A stretch of DNA of 64,000 bases from contig NZ_JAVKCA010000021.1 of NCBI RefSeq assembly GCF_040222955.1, positions 124,001 to 188,000 on the forward strand, read 5' to 3'. The translations under genes were made by a program, and so were the position numbers. The first letter of the stretch is position 1; each line of letters starts with the position of its first letter. The notes beneath the pieces were generated by a model. That model saw only the letters and a program-made list of their open reading frames with translations, had not been told where the DNA came from and searched no databases. The stretch is from Marinoscillum sp040222955 (GTDB lineage Bacteria; Bacteroidota; Bacteroidia; Cytophagales; Cyclobacteriaceae). Positions 46,249 through 54,802 of the stretch are shown one piece after another.

Positions 46249-47337
46249 TTAATTCCCAAGTTGCGCTCCGGTTTTCTTTTCCATTAACCTCACCAAAAAA
46301 CCTGCATCCGCCACATGCTCCAGCATTACTTTGATCAGGAATGTCAGCGGCACAGATAGTAACATACCCGCAGTACCCCACATAAAAGCCCAAAAGACCA
46401 GGCTGAATAAAATGGTTACTGTATTAATGGAGAGGGAGTCCCCGGTCATTTTGGGCTCTACAATACTACCCATGGTGAGTTGCACACCCTCCAGTGCCAA
46501 AAACAGAAAAACCACCTCCGAAACACTGCTGGCCGTCAGCCCCCCGATGATCAGAGGCGGCACTATGGCAATGAGCGAGCCTACATAGGGAATATAGTTC
46601 AGCACAAAGCCTAAAATGCCCCAGAGTAAGGCATACTGTATCCCAAACGCCCAGCTAATGAGCCCGATACCCAGTCCGGTCATCAGACTCACGATGGTTT
46701 TCACTTTGATGTAAATACTAATGGAATCCTTCACCCTGCGGAAGGTCTCTGACGCTGATGAATCCTCCCCTGCTCCATTTTTACCCATAATGTAGTTGAT
46801 CACCTTTTCGTATTGTGCGATGGCTCCCAGCAAGCCGGCAAAATACAAAATCGTCATTAGGAGTTCTGTTGCAAATCCACTGAGGGTATTCAGAAAAGAC
46901 CCAGAAAGTGATAACACCTGATCCGTAGGTACCACACGTGATATATACTCCTTCAGTTCATCTTCCTGGAGCTCGCTCCCCACAAGCGAGGTTACCCGAT
47001 CGATCATAGGTTTAAGTTCGGCGGTGACTCCTGCAAGGATATCATCCCTGTTACTAATGAATGCACTCACCGCATTATAAAACAGAAATCCAATAAGTAA
47101 AAAAGCAATGACTGAAAATATGGTGGTCAGCACCACGCTTACATTCAAAGAGAACTTCCTCCTGAAAAGACTCACCAATGGCTGCTGCAGGATGGCAAAA
47201 AACAAAGCAAAAGCCAGCGGCACAAACAAATTACTCAGCATTTTGAGTAAATAAAGGATCACAATGGCCAAAAAAACCACTAAAATATTCTTGATCACAC
47301 GCAGTGATCGGGCCATATCATCAGATTGTTCGTTCAT
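46249..47337 (-). CDS. AI-2E family transporter (third of three)
   Basis: A 362-aa membrane protein. N-terminal helices (LVVFLAIVILYLLKML, LFVPLAFALFFAI), a soluble insert (residues about 90-150) and the C-terminal bundle with FVLNYIPYVGSLIAIVPPLI and GSIVEPKMTGDSLSINTVTILFSLVFWAFMWGTAGMLLSVPLTFL. Its ATG overlaps the stop of the upstream amidase (ATGA), so the two are translationally coupled. That suggests that the exported compound relates to amide hydrolysis in the envelope, but the substrate is not known. Confidence 0.93.
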   Translation of the reverse strand: MNEQSDDMARSLRVIKNILVVFLAIVILYLLKMLSNLFVPLAFALFFAILQQPLVSLFRRKFSLNVSVVLTTIFSVIAFLLIGFLFYNAVSAFISNRDDILAGVTAELKPMIDRVTSLVGSELQEDELKEYISRVVPTDQVLSLSGSFLNTLSGFATELLMTILYFAGLLGAIAQYEKVINYIMGKNGAGEDSSASETFRRVKDSISIYIKVKTIVSLMTGLGIGLISWAFGIQYALLWGILGFVLNYIPYVGSLIAIVPPLIIGGLTASSVSEVVFLFLALEGVQLTMGSIVEPKMTGDSLSINTVTILFSLVFWAFMWGTAGMLLSVPLTFLIKVMLEHVADAGFLVRLMEKKTGAQLGN

Positions 47338-48974
47338 GGAGTAAACATTTGTGGGTGTTCGTCTTCGAAAGGTGTAAGTGCCTGCAAATATCTGGCAAAA
47401 GAAAGGATAGTAGCCTCATCAAAGTGATTTCCTATCAAAGTAATTGTTCCAGGGGTTCCAGCCTTGTAAGATCCGTTGGGCAATACCACACATGGATGCC
47501 CCGTGAGGTTAGTCATCAGCAGCTGATCCCCACCAAAACTCGGAGCTATCAGCACATCGATATCGGCCATCATTTCATTGAACTGCTGCACAAGTAAATA
47601 CCGCAGCCTATTCGCCTGTATGTACTCCACGGCAGGGATAAATCTGGCGGTTCTGAAGACGTTCGGCCAGGCATTGACAATCTGCCGGGTCAGTTCATCA
47701 TCCTGATTGCTTCGGGTGAGCTCATCAAACGCCGCCGCAGCCTCTGCAGAAAGAATAAACCCAAGCGCACTAGTCGGAATCTCAGAAGGCAACTCCTTTT
47801 CGATCAATTTCACACCTTGATCCTGTAGCAATGCCAAAGCAATGCTGTCGTTGGATCTGTTGTACTCAGAAGATTCAAAAAGCCCCTTCAAATAGCCCAC
47901 TCTCAGGTTTTTCAACTTGTACACATCATACTCATAATTGAAGGGATAGTCCTTCAATACTTCCAGGTCTTTGCCATCGGATCCTCTGATGGCCTCAAAT
48001 ACCAACGCCAGATCTGTTGCATCTCTGCACATTGGCCCCAACTTATCCATACTCCAGCTCAGGGCCATGGCTCCATATTTGCTCACCCGACCAAAGGTAG
48101 GCCGCAACCCCATGATCCCGCATCTGTTGGATGGAGATACGATAGACCCCCACGTTTCACTACCGATAGCAAAAGGCACCAAACCCGCCGCTACCGCTGA
48201 GGCCGGACCCGCTGACGAGCCACTACTGCCCTGCTCAAGGTTCCATGGGTTCTTGGTGACACCTCCATACCATACATCGCCCCAGGCGAGGGCACCCAAT
48301 GTCAGCTTAGCCACCAGCACAGCGCCTGCGGCCTCCAATTTCTCCACTACCGTAGCGGTATAGTTGATTTCCTGGTCTTTGTAGGGCATCGCTCCCCATG
48401 TGGTTTTATAGCCTTTCACCGCCAGCAAATCCTTCACTCCATAGGGAATACCATGCAATGGGCCTCTATAAATACCAGCCGCTATTTCTTTATCCGCCCG
48501 GCTCGCTTGATCCAAGGCCAGTTGCTCCGTCAGCGTAACCACGCACTGCAGGGTATCTCCGAACCTCTTCAGTCTGTTCAGATACATCAGGGTCAGTTCC
48601 AGTGAAGTCACTTTTCGTGTTCGGAGGAGAACCGAGAGTTCGGCTACTGAGTAAAACGCCAACTCTTCCATTTTGGCTGGCATCTCTACCTGGCCGGGGA
48701 GTTGAAAATCCACCTCCAGTTGCTCAGAGGGAATATGGTCAGAATTTACCGGGGGTACAAACACCAGCGAGTATGGGAGTTCGTTGGGCAGAGATTGCGT
48801 ACGGATTTTTCGGAAATCCGAAAGATTCTCCTCCAGCCCTCCGCGCAGGGAGTCCACTTCTTCCTGAGTAAAATCCAGTCCAAAAAGCTTCATGGTCTGA
48901 AAAACGGAGTCCTGCTGGCCGTGAACGACCAGTGCACTCAGGCAGATTACAGCTGTGAAAATGAGTTTTTTCAT
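47334..48974 (-). CDS. Secreted amidase-signature-family hydrolase
   Basis: A 546-aa protein from MKKLIFTAVICLSALVVHGQ (signal peptide); a longer frame upstream adds 13 residues that break the signal. The amidase-signature Ser-Ser-Lys elements are present: GVKDLLAVKGYKTTWG (Lys), QGSSGSSAGPASAVAAGLVPFAIGSETWGSIVSP (the two serines) and CGIMGLRPTFGRVS. Compared with typical family members the usual GGSIR is WGSIV, so the site is not standard. It hydrolyses an amide outside the cytoplasm; substrate unknown. It is not GatA, because it is exported and there are no gat genes nearby. Overlaps the AI-2E gene by 4 bp. Confidence 0.88.
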   Translation of the reverse strand: MKKLIFTAVICLSALVVHGQQDSVFQTMKLFGLDFTQEEVDSLRGGLEENLSDFRKIRTQSLPNELPYSLVFVPPVNSDHIPSEQLEVDFQLPGQVEMPAKMEELAFYSVAELSVLLRTRKVTSLELTLMYLNRLKRFGDTLQCVVTLTEQLALDQASRADKEIAAGIYRGPLHGIPYGVKDLLAVKGYKTTWGAMPYKDQEINYTATVVEKLEAAGAVLVAKLTLGALAWGDVWYGGVTKNPWNLEQGSSGSSAGPASAVAAGLVPFAIGSETWGSIVSPSNRCGIMGLRPTFGRVSKYGAMALSWSMDKLGPMCRDATDLALVFEAIRGSDGKDLEVLKDYPFNYEYDVYKLKNLRVGYLKGLFESSEYNRSNDSIALALLQDQGVKLIEKELPSEIPTSALGFILSAEAAAAFDELTRSNQDDELTRQIVNAWPNVFRTARFIPAVEYIQANRLRYLLVQQFNEMMADIDVLIAPSFGGDQLLMTNLTGHPCVVLPNGSYKAGTPGTITLIGNHFDEATILSFARYLQALTPFEDEHPQMFTP

Positions 48975-49114
48975 GATTGCGTCATTGAAGGATTTCAGGC
49001 AGACATCCTCCAAAATGGTGGGATAAGTGCCCTTTAATTAAGATCAGGAAGAAAGGTAAGACAGGAAATTGATTTTCTGCCAGACCGGGCCAGGAAAATG
49101 AGGAGTGGTAAAAC

Positions 49115-49147
49115 AAAAAGGGCAAGCCTCTTGCGAAACTTACCCTT
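49115..49147 (-). terminator. Terminator of the candidate ncRNA
   Basis: On the minus strand AAGGGTAAG pairs with CTTGCCCTT (9 bp with one G-T), followed by TTTTT. It lies 140 bp upstream of the amidase start, so it does not belong to a coding gene. Confidence 0.7.
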
Positions 49148-49342
49148 CCCATTTCATAGGCACCGTAGCCCCTATCAAATGCCAAACTACTGTTCGGATG
49201 CCCTCCAAAGTTTATTCCGGGGAATCCCGAAATTTTCTTCAAAACTGACCCCTGAGCCACGCTAAGTGATGCCTTAGCGTTCACCTAACTTTTGCTCTTA
49301 CGATCAAGAAACTGACGTTTCAGCTTCCTATCCCTCGTTTGG
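49115..49342 (-). ncRNA. Candidate structured small RNA
   Basis: The 590-bp gap between the amidase and the ABC permease holds a run of hairpins on the minus strand. In transcript order: an 8-bp hairpin with AACG loop (49308-49327), a perfect 8-bp ACGCTAAG/CTTAGCGT hairpin (49259-49280), CCGAAC/GTTTGG (about 49182-49197), ATAGG/CCTAT (about 49156-49175) and a terminator (49115-49147). A promoter-like TTG-N19-TACCTTAG precedes it. I found no protein signal worth keeping. The expected length is about 230 nt. It might be the Bacteroidota 6S RNA, Flavo-1 or something new; I cannot decide from sequence. It would be transcribed toward the amidase gene and end before it. Confidence 0.5.
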
Positions 49343-49347
49343 TAATT

Positions 49348-49377
49348 CTAAGGTAGCATCAATATTTACAATCACAA
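49348..49377 (-). promoter_or_regulatory. Promoter of the candidate ncRNA
   Basis: On the minus strand TTG (49375-49377), 19 bp spacer, TACCTTAG (49348-49355). This matches the Bacteroidota TTG-N19-TAnnTTTG pattern except for one base of the -7 box. Start of transcription is predicted near 49342. Confidence 0.45.
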
Positions 49378-49564
49378 AGTTTTGATTATCAATGTTTTCC
49401 ACCAGTTTTATACAGTCCTATACCCTGGTTATACCATACTTTTACACAGTCTTATCCACAATCTCGCGGTTTTGTTAAAAAAGCCTAAACCCATTGCCAC
49501 TCATGTAACTTCCTAACCTTTATGGTGGTACACCCGGTTAAATTCAACACCAAACCTAAAGGTC

Positions 49565-51937
49565 ATGATCAAGAACTACCTGAAAATCACCCTCCGACAC
49601 TTATTGAGGCAGCCGGGCTATGCAGCACTGAATATCTTGGGGCTCACCGTCGGCATTGTGTCCAGCCTCCTCATTGTACTCTACCTCTATCATGAGGTCA
49701 GTTTTGACCAGCAACACACCAAAGCTGATCGCATTTACCGGATTTCATCAGACATCAAAGAGCCAGACAATGCTTTCAGATGGGCCGTGACCCAGCTCCC
49801 GCTTGGCAGAACGGTGAAAAGTGAATTTTCCGAAGTGGAACAATACGTGAGGTTTATCGGAAACGGCCGAACCCGATTTTCGAAAAACGACATCAGCTAC
49901 TATGAAGAAAATATCTTTATGGTAGACAGCACCGTGTTCAATGTTTTTGACTTCAACCTCACCTCCGGAGACCCTCAAACCGCACTGGAGGGCCCTAACT
50001 CCATAGTGATCAGCCGGAGTATGGCAGACAAAATATTCAAAGGGGAGAACCCCATCGGACAGCTGCTGAAAACAGATCACAATAGTCTGGAAATCACAGG
50101 AGTATTCGCTGACGTACCCAAAAATGCACACATCCGCCCCAATGCCATGATCTCGGCCAGCACGGCGGACCGAAACAATTCTCAAAACTGGGGTGGATTT
50201 GGCATCTACACCTACGTACTACTCAACGAAGGTGCCGATCCTGCAGCTGTGGAAGCCAAACTCAACGACATCATTGAAAAGTATGTGGCCGTCATCTTTG
50301 ATCAGTTCGGTATTAAAATTCGATACGAGATGATCAATATTGCTGATATCCACCTTTACTCCACCTTTCAGGGAGAACCCGAACCCCTTGGCAACATCAA
50401 ATACATCTACATTTTTGGTGCGGTGGCCATCTTCCTTATTCTCATTGCCAGCATCAACTACATGAACCTCTCCACCGCCCGGTCGATGAAACGTGCCCTG
50501 GAGGTGGGTATCCGAAAGGTCATGGGTGCCCAGCGAGGCATGCTCATCCGTCAGTTCATGACCGAGTCCATTCTGCTCACGGTCTTTGCCCTTTTCATCA
50601 GCCTGCTGCTCCTGCTTCTCCTGGTACCCCTGCTGAACAATCAGCTACAAACCAACCTCAACATCAGTAACCTGCTGGCACCAGGAGTACTGCTTGCTAT
50701 TGGGGCGATGTTTTTAATCACCGGAGTCCTTAGCGGAAGCTATCCTGCGTTTTACCTTTCAGCCTTCAAACCCATTGCAGTACTTAAAGGAAAAGGAGGC
50801 CGTGCCGGAAATAAAGTACTCAGAAGCATCCTTGTGGGTATTCAGTTTGCCATTTCCATCTTCATGCTGGTGGGCACGCTCATTATCTACGATCAGATGC
50901 AATATCTCCGACACAAAGACCTGGGATTTGATAAAGATCAGGTACTCAGAATGGTGCTTGACAATGACGCTGCGCGTGAAAAATGGCCGGTACTCAAAAA
51001 TAAGCTACTTGAAAATCCCAACATCCGGGGAGCCACCACCTCCACTACCTCTCCGGGACGTGGATTTGGGAAAAACGTAATGAGCGTAGAGACCAACGAT
51101 GGCACCATGGAGCAGTACGGTGTTGATTCTTACGGAATCGACTATGACTATTTGCCTGTGCTGGGGATTGATGTGTCTGCCGGACGAAATATTTCCTCCA
51201 AATATCCAACGGACACCGCCTCAGCGGTGCTGATCAATGAGGCCATGGTTTCACGGATGGGGTGGTCAGATCCCATCGGCAAAAAGTTTCAATTTGACAG
51301 GGACAGTACGAAATTTCACAAGGTAGTGGGAGTCGTCAAAGACTTCCACCAGCGATCGCTGTATGACCCCATAGAAGCATTATTATTTATACCAAGTCTT
51401 AATAACTCCAATGTGCTGGTGAAAATCGGTGGTGACTTAAATGCCTCCATTCGAAGCATAGAATCCATCTGGAATGATGTCTTTCCCAATATGCCATTCG
51501 AATACAGCTTTTTGGACGAAGACTTTATGGAGCAGTACGAAACCGACCAGCTAAGAGGGCGCCTGTTCCTCGGTTTTTCAGTGATGATGATTTTCATAGC
51601 ATGCCTGGGACTGCTCGGACTGGCCTCCTTCATTGCGGAACAGCGCACCAAAGAAATCAGCATCAGAAAGGTGCTGGGAGCCAATGTATCGGGACTGGTC
51701 ACACTCCTGGTCAAAGATTTCATCATCCTGGTAGCCCTGGGGGCTTTACCAGCTTTTGGGTTTGCTTACTATTTCATGGGAGAATGGCTGGACACCTTTG
51801 AATACCACGTAGAGATGAATTATGTGCTCTATCTCCTGGTGCTCACCATCATCTCAGCCATCACGGTGATCACTACCGGATACCACGCCCTCAGGGCGGC
51901 CAGCAGCAATCCGGCTGAGAACCTGAAATACGAATAA
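49565..51937 (+). CDS. ABC transporter permease, MacB/FtsX type
   Basis: A 790-aa protein with two tandem FtsX-like units. Transmembrane helices lie near the N-terminus (GYAALNILGLTVGIVSSLLIVLYLYH), in a trio near residues 280-410 and in a final trio near 660-780. Large MacB periplasmic core domains are between them. The N-terminal motif MIKNYLKITLRHLLRQPGYAALNILGL and the later EQRTKEISIRKVLGA are typical of Bacteroidota permeases of this type. It works with an ATPase subunit that is not adjacent here. Mechanotransmission or export of a lipid, peptide or drug is possible; I assign no substrate. A strong terminator follows. Confidence 0.93.
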   Translation: MIKNYLKITLRHLLRQPGYAALNILGLTVGIVSSLLIVLYLYHEVSFDQQHTKADRIYRISSDIKEPDNAFRWAVTQLPLGRTVKSEFSEVEQYVRFIGNGRTRFSKNDISYYEENIFMVDSTVFNVFDFNLTSGDPQTALEGPNSIVISRSMADKIFKGENPIGQLLKTDHNSLEITGVFADVPKNAHIRPNAMISASTADRNNSQNWGGFGIYTYVLLNEGADPAAVEAKLNDIIEKYVAVIFDQFGIKIRYEMINIADIHLYSTFQGEPEPLGNIKYIYIFGAVAIFLILIASINYMNLSTARSMKRALEVGIRKVMGAQRGMLIRQFMTESILLTVFALFISLLLLLLLVPLLNNQLQTNLNISNLLAPGVLLAIGAMFLITGVLSGSYPAFYLSAFKPIAVLKGKGGRAGNKVLRSILVGIQFAISIFMLVGTLIIYDQMQYLRHKDLGFDKDQVLRMVLDNDAAREKWPVLKNKLLENPNIRGATTSTTSPGRGFGKNVMSVETNDGTMEQYGVDSYGIDYDYLPVLGIDVSAGRNISSKYPTDTASAVLINEAMVSRMGWSDPIGKKFQFDRDSTKFHKVVGVVKDFHQRSLYDPIEALLFIPSLNNSNVLVKIGGDLNASIRSIESIWNDVFPNMPFEYSFLDEDFMEQYETDQLRGRLFLGFSVMMIFIACLGLLGLASFIAEQRTKEISIRKVLGANVSGLVTLLVKDFIILVALGALPAFGFAYYFMGEWLDTFEYHVEMNYVLYLLVLTIISAITVITTGYHALRAASSNPAENLKYE

Positions 51938-51951
51938 GTAACCACCAGCAT

Positions 51952-52000
51952 AAAGTGAAGCCGGAGGTGACGAACACTTTCCGGCTTCACTTTATTTTTT
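51952..52000 (+). terminator. Terminator after the ABC permease gene
   Basis: AAAGTGAAGCCGG (51952-51964) pairs perfectly with CCGGCTTCACTTT (51981-51993), a 13-bp stem followed by T-rich sequence. Confidence 0.9.
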
Positions 52001-52017
52001 GTCACTAGCTTTATCGC

Positions 52018-52941
52018 ATGAAACAAGCTTTTGCGATTCTCCTGACCACCTTTGGGTTCCTGTCTTTAGAGGCTCAAAAACAGGTGGCTATCACTTATGA
52101 TGACCTGGTGCTCAATGGGCCGTTCATTTCACTTGAACATACCATAGCCGTCAATCAGCAAATCATCGCTGATTGTGAAATGTTTGGTGTACCGGCCGTG
52201 GGTTTTGTCAATGAAAAAAAGCTCTATGTAGCCAATGAAGAGGATGCCAGAATTAACATTTTAAAATCCTGGCTGGACGCGGGCCTGGAGCTTGGCAATC
52301 ATACTTTTAGTCACCCGTCCTTATCAAAGACTCCCCTGGCAGATTACCAAAAGGATGTCCTGAAAGGTGAAGAAATCACCAGGCCATTAATGAAAGCACA
52401 CGGCCAAATCCTCAAATACTTCAGACACCCATATCTCCACACCGGTCCGGATAGCGTCACCAAGGCCTCTTTTGAGTCTTTTATAACCTCACTGGGCTAC
52501 GAGGTAGCTCCGGTTACGGTGGATGGGTCAGATTACATATTCAATACGGTGTATGTAGATGCCCTGAAGTCGGGAGATACGGCGCTCATGCAGCGCACTG
52601 GCGCTGCTTATGTGGCTCACACCCTTAGGATGTTTGATTTTATGGAGCATGTAGCCAAAGAGGTTATAGGCAGGAACATTGCCCACATTTATCTGTGCCA
52701 TGCCAACGCCATCAATGCAGATTATATGGGCCTCCTCTATCAGGAACTAAAGCAGCGTGGTTATGAGTTTACCTCCTTGAAAGAAGTGCTGCAGGATGCG
52801 GCCTACCAAAGTGAAGATCACTATATAGGCAAATGGGGAATTAGCTGGCTTTACCGATGGGACAAGGAAAAATCTACAGAATGGCTGAAAATAGAGCCTG
52901 AAATTGATCAGGAAATTTTATCCTTGTATAACAATCGATAG
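52018..52941 (+). CDS. Polysaccharide deacetylase (NodB-like) family protein
   Basis: A 307-aa protein with a signal peptide (FLSLEAQ). NodB motifs: QVAITYDDL with Asp28/Asp29 (TYDD in place of the usual TFDD), GNHTFSHPSL with the metal-binding His pair, and FRHPYLHTG as motif 3. The C-terminal HIYLCHANAINAD is consistent with motif 5. The family removes acetyl groups from carbohydrates or peptidoglycan using zinc; the exact polymer is unknown. The protein is soluble and exported. Single-gene unit. Confidence 0.9.
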   Translation: MKQAFAILLTTFGFLSLEAQKQVAITYDDLVLNGPFISLEHTIAVNQQIIADCEMFGVPAVGFVNEKKLYVANEEDARINILKSWLDAGLELGNHTFSHPSLSKTPLADYQKDVLKGEEITRPLMKAHGQILKYFRHPYLHTGPDSVTKASFESFITSLGYEVAPVTVDGSDYIFNTVYVDALKSGDTALMQRTGAAYVAHTLRMFDFMEHVAKEVIGRNIAHIYLCHANAINADYMGLLYQELKQRGYEFTSLKEVLQDAAYQSEDHYIGKWGISWLYRWDKEKSTEWLKIEPEIDQEILSLYNNR

Positions 52942-53037
52942 TGCTGAAAACCCCGCAAATGTGCCCGGCACGACTTTTTGAAACAAACATTAATCCATCA
53001 CCCCACGTTCGAATTTTAATTATGTAACCAAAGACCA

Positions 53038-53874
53038 ATGATGGACCAAAATTTCATTCATAAAATATTTCACGCGCATCAGGAATACACCAAAATTCCG
53101 GCTACATCATCCATTATTGGATTTTTCAATGACCTGCTTGGCGTACTCTTCCCCGATTTTTCCAGTCACCCGGCCAAATCTGAAGAGCAGGTAGGACAGA
53201 TCCTCGAACAGCTCCAAACCAAACTTAAGAGCATTCTCACCAATAATATTTCATTATCCGGAGACAATAAGCAGGAAATCATCGAGGCCTTTTTCACCAG
53301 CCTTCCTGTGCTATATGACCGACTGGCCCTGGACATTGAAGCGATGTTTCAAGGGGATCCGGCCGCCTCAGATCATTCAGAAATCATTCGCTCCTACCCG
53401 GGGTTTTATGCCATTGCCTCCTACCGGCTGGCCCATGAGCTGGCTCTGCTGGGGGTAAAAAACATCCCGAGGATCATTACCGAGCATGCGCACAGCAAAA
53501 CCGGAATAGACATTCACCCCAATGCCATCATCGGTGAGCACTTTTGCATTGACCATGGGACAGGGATCGTCATCGGGGAAACCACGGTGATTGGCAAGCA
53601 CGTCAAAATCTACCAGGGAGTGACTCTGGGAGCGCTCAGTGTAGACAAAAAAGACGCCAAGGTAAAACGTCACCCCACCATTGAGGACCATGTGGTGATC
53701 TATGCCGGTGCTACTATTTTGGGTGGAAAAACCCGAATAGGCAGGCAATCTATTATTGGTGGCAATGTATGGCTCACCAAAAGCATCCCGGCCAATTCTC
53801 GGGTGTACTACCAGGCCCTGATGCACGAAGACAATGAATCCAAACCAGACCTGATCATCGTAAAGCAAGCCTGA
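53038..53874 (+). CDS. cysE: Serine O-acetyltransferase
   Basis: A 278-aa protein. Helical N-terminal part (residues 1-145), then the left-handed beta-helix with hexapeptide repeats and the family signature HPNAIIGEHFCIDHGTGIVIGETTVIG. It transfers acetyl from acetyl-CoA to L-serine. The next gene is the cysteine synthase, starting 3 bp after the stop, so the two steps of cysteine biosynthesis form an operon. An alternative start 3 bp downstream (second ATG) would shorten it by one residue. The usual C-terminal tail that contacts cysteine synthase ends here in LIIVKQA. Confidence 0.95.
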   Translation: MMDQNFIHKIFHAHQEYTKIPATSSIIGFFNDLLGVLFPDFSSHPAKSEEQVGQILEQLQTKLKSILTNNISLSGDNKQEIIEAFFTSLPVLYDRLALDIEAMFQGDPAASDHSEIIRSYPGFYAIASYRLAHELALLGVKNIPRIITEHAHSKTGIDIHPNAIIGEHFCIDHGTGIVIGETTVIGKHVKIYQGVTLGALSVDKKDAKVKRHPTIEDHVVIYAGATILGGKTRIGRQSIIGGNVWLTKSIPANSRVYYQALMHEDNESKPDLIIVKQA

Positions 53875-53877
53875 TCC

Positions 53878-54756
53878 ATGAACTTACTAGACCTGATAGG
53901 AAATACTCCCCTGGTGGAGATTACCAAAATCAATCAAAAACCCGGAGTAAAGATCTTCGGTAAACTGGAGGGGCAAAATCCGGGTGGCAGTGTAAAAGAC
54001 CGGGCCGCTTTCGGGATGATCAGCGAGGCCCTCAAACGGGGTGACATCAAAAAGGGTGACCGACTGATAGAAGCGACCAGCGGCAACACCGGCATAGCCC
54101 TAGCCATGATTGCACAGTCGGCAGGCCTGCACATGACCCTGCTGATGCCCGAAAACAGCACCGTGGAGCGCATCCAGGCCATGCGGGCCTATGGTGCGGA
54201 GGTGATTCTCACCCCTGCCGAACGAACCATAGAATACTCAAGAGAGCTCGCTGAAGAAAAAGCCACCAAAGAGGGCTATTTTATGCTCAATCAGTTTGCC
54301 AATCCGGACAACTATGGCATGCACTACAAAACCACCGGCCCAGAAATCTGGAGAGATACCGAGGGCCAGGTGACCCATTTTGTCTCTGCCATGGGTACCA
54401 CAGGCACCATTATGGGAGTTTCCAGGTACCTGAAAGAGCAAAACCCCAACATTCAGATCGTGGGAACACAACCCACCGAAGGCTCCTCCATCCCTGGTAT
54501 CAGGAGATGGTCACCTGAATTTCTTCCGAAAATATTTGATCCCAGCCGGGTAGACAGAGTGATTGATGTGAGCGAAGATGCCGCCAGAAGCATGGCCAGA
54601 AGACTCGCCAAAGAAGAAGCGATTCTCTCAGGCATGAGTAGCGGTGGAGCACTCACGGCCGCACTCGAAGTAGCAGAAGAGATAGAGACCGGACTGATCG
54701 TATTTATTGTTTGTGATATAGGCGAAAGGTATCTGAGCTCAGGGTTGTTTGATTGA
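53878..54756 (+). CDS. cysM: Cysteine synthase B type
   Basis: A 292-aa PLP-dependent enzyme. The PLP lysine is Lys40 (GQNPGGSVKDRAA). The substrate loop is EATSGNTGIALA and the phosphate-binding glycine motif is MGTTGTIMG. The size and the GTQPTEGSSIPGIRRW segment suit CysM rather than the longer CysK. It makes L-cysteine from O-acetylserine and a sulfur donor. It lies 3 bp after cysE. The C-terminus ends ...ERYLSSGLFD, which is typical. Confidence 0.95.
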   Translation: MNLLDLIGNTPLVEITKINQKPGVKIFGKLEGQNPGGSVKDRAAFGMISEALKRGDIKKGDRLIEATSGNTGIALAMIAQSAGLHMTLLMPENSTVERIQAMRAYGAEVILTPAERTIEYSRELAEEKATKEGYFMLNQFANPDNYGMHYKTTGPEIWRDTEGQVTHFVSAMGTTGTIMGVSRYLKEQNPNIQIVGTQPTEGSSIPGIRRWSPEFLPKIFDPSRVDRVIDVSEDAARSMARRLAKEEAILSGMSSGGALTAALEVAEEIETGLIVFIVCDIGERYLSSGLFD

Positions 54757-54802
54757 AACTAAAGTCTACCTCTGACAGTTCTAACCTAAATTTCCAAAAA
54801 CG

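Noticed and set aside
48982..49284. 100-aa minus-strand open frame (MNAKASLSVAQGS...)
   Set aside because: It runs through the hairpins and terminator of the candidate ncRNA and into the start of the amidase gene; its composition has no signal, domain or helix pattern.
53377..53868. 163-aa minus-strand open frame
   Set aside because: It is the opposite strand of cysE, whose hexapeptide repeats keep the other strand open by chance.
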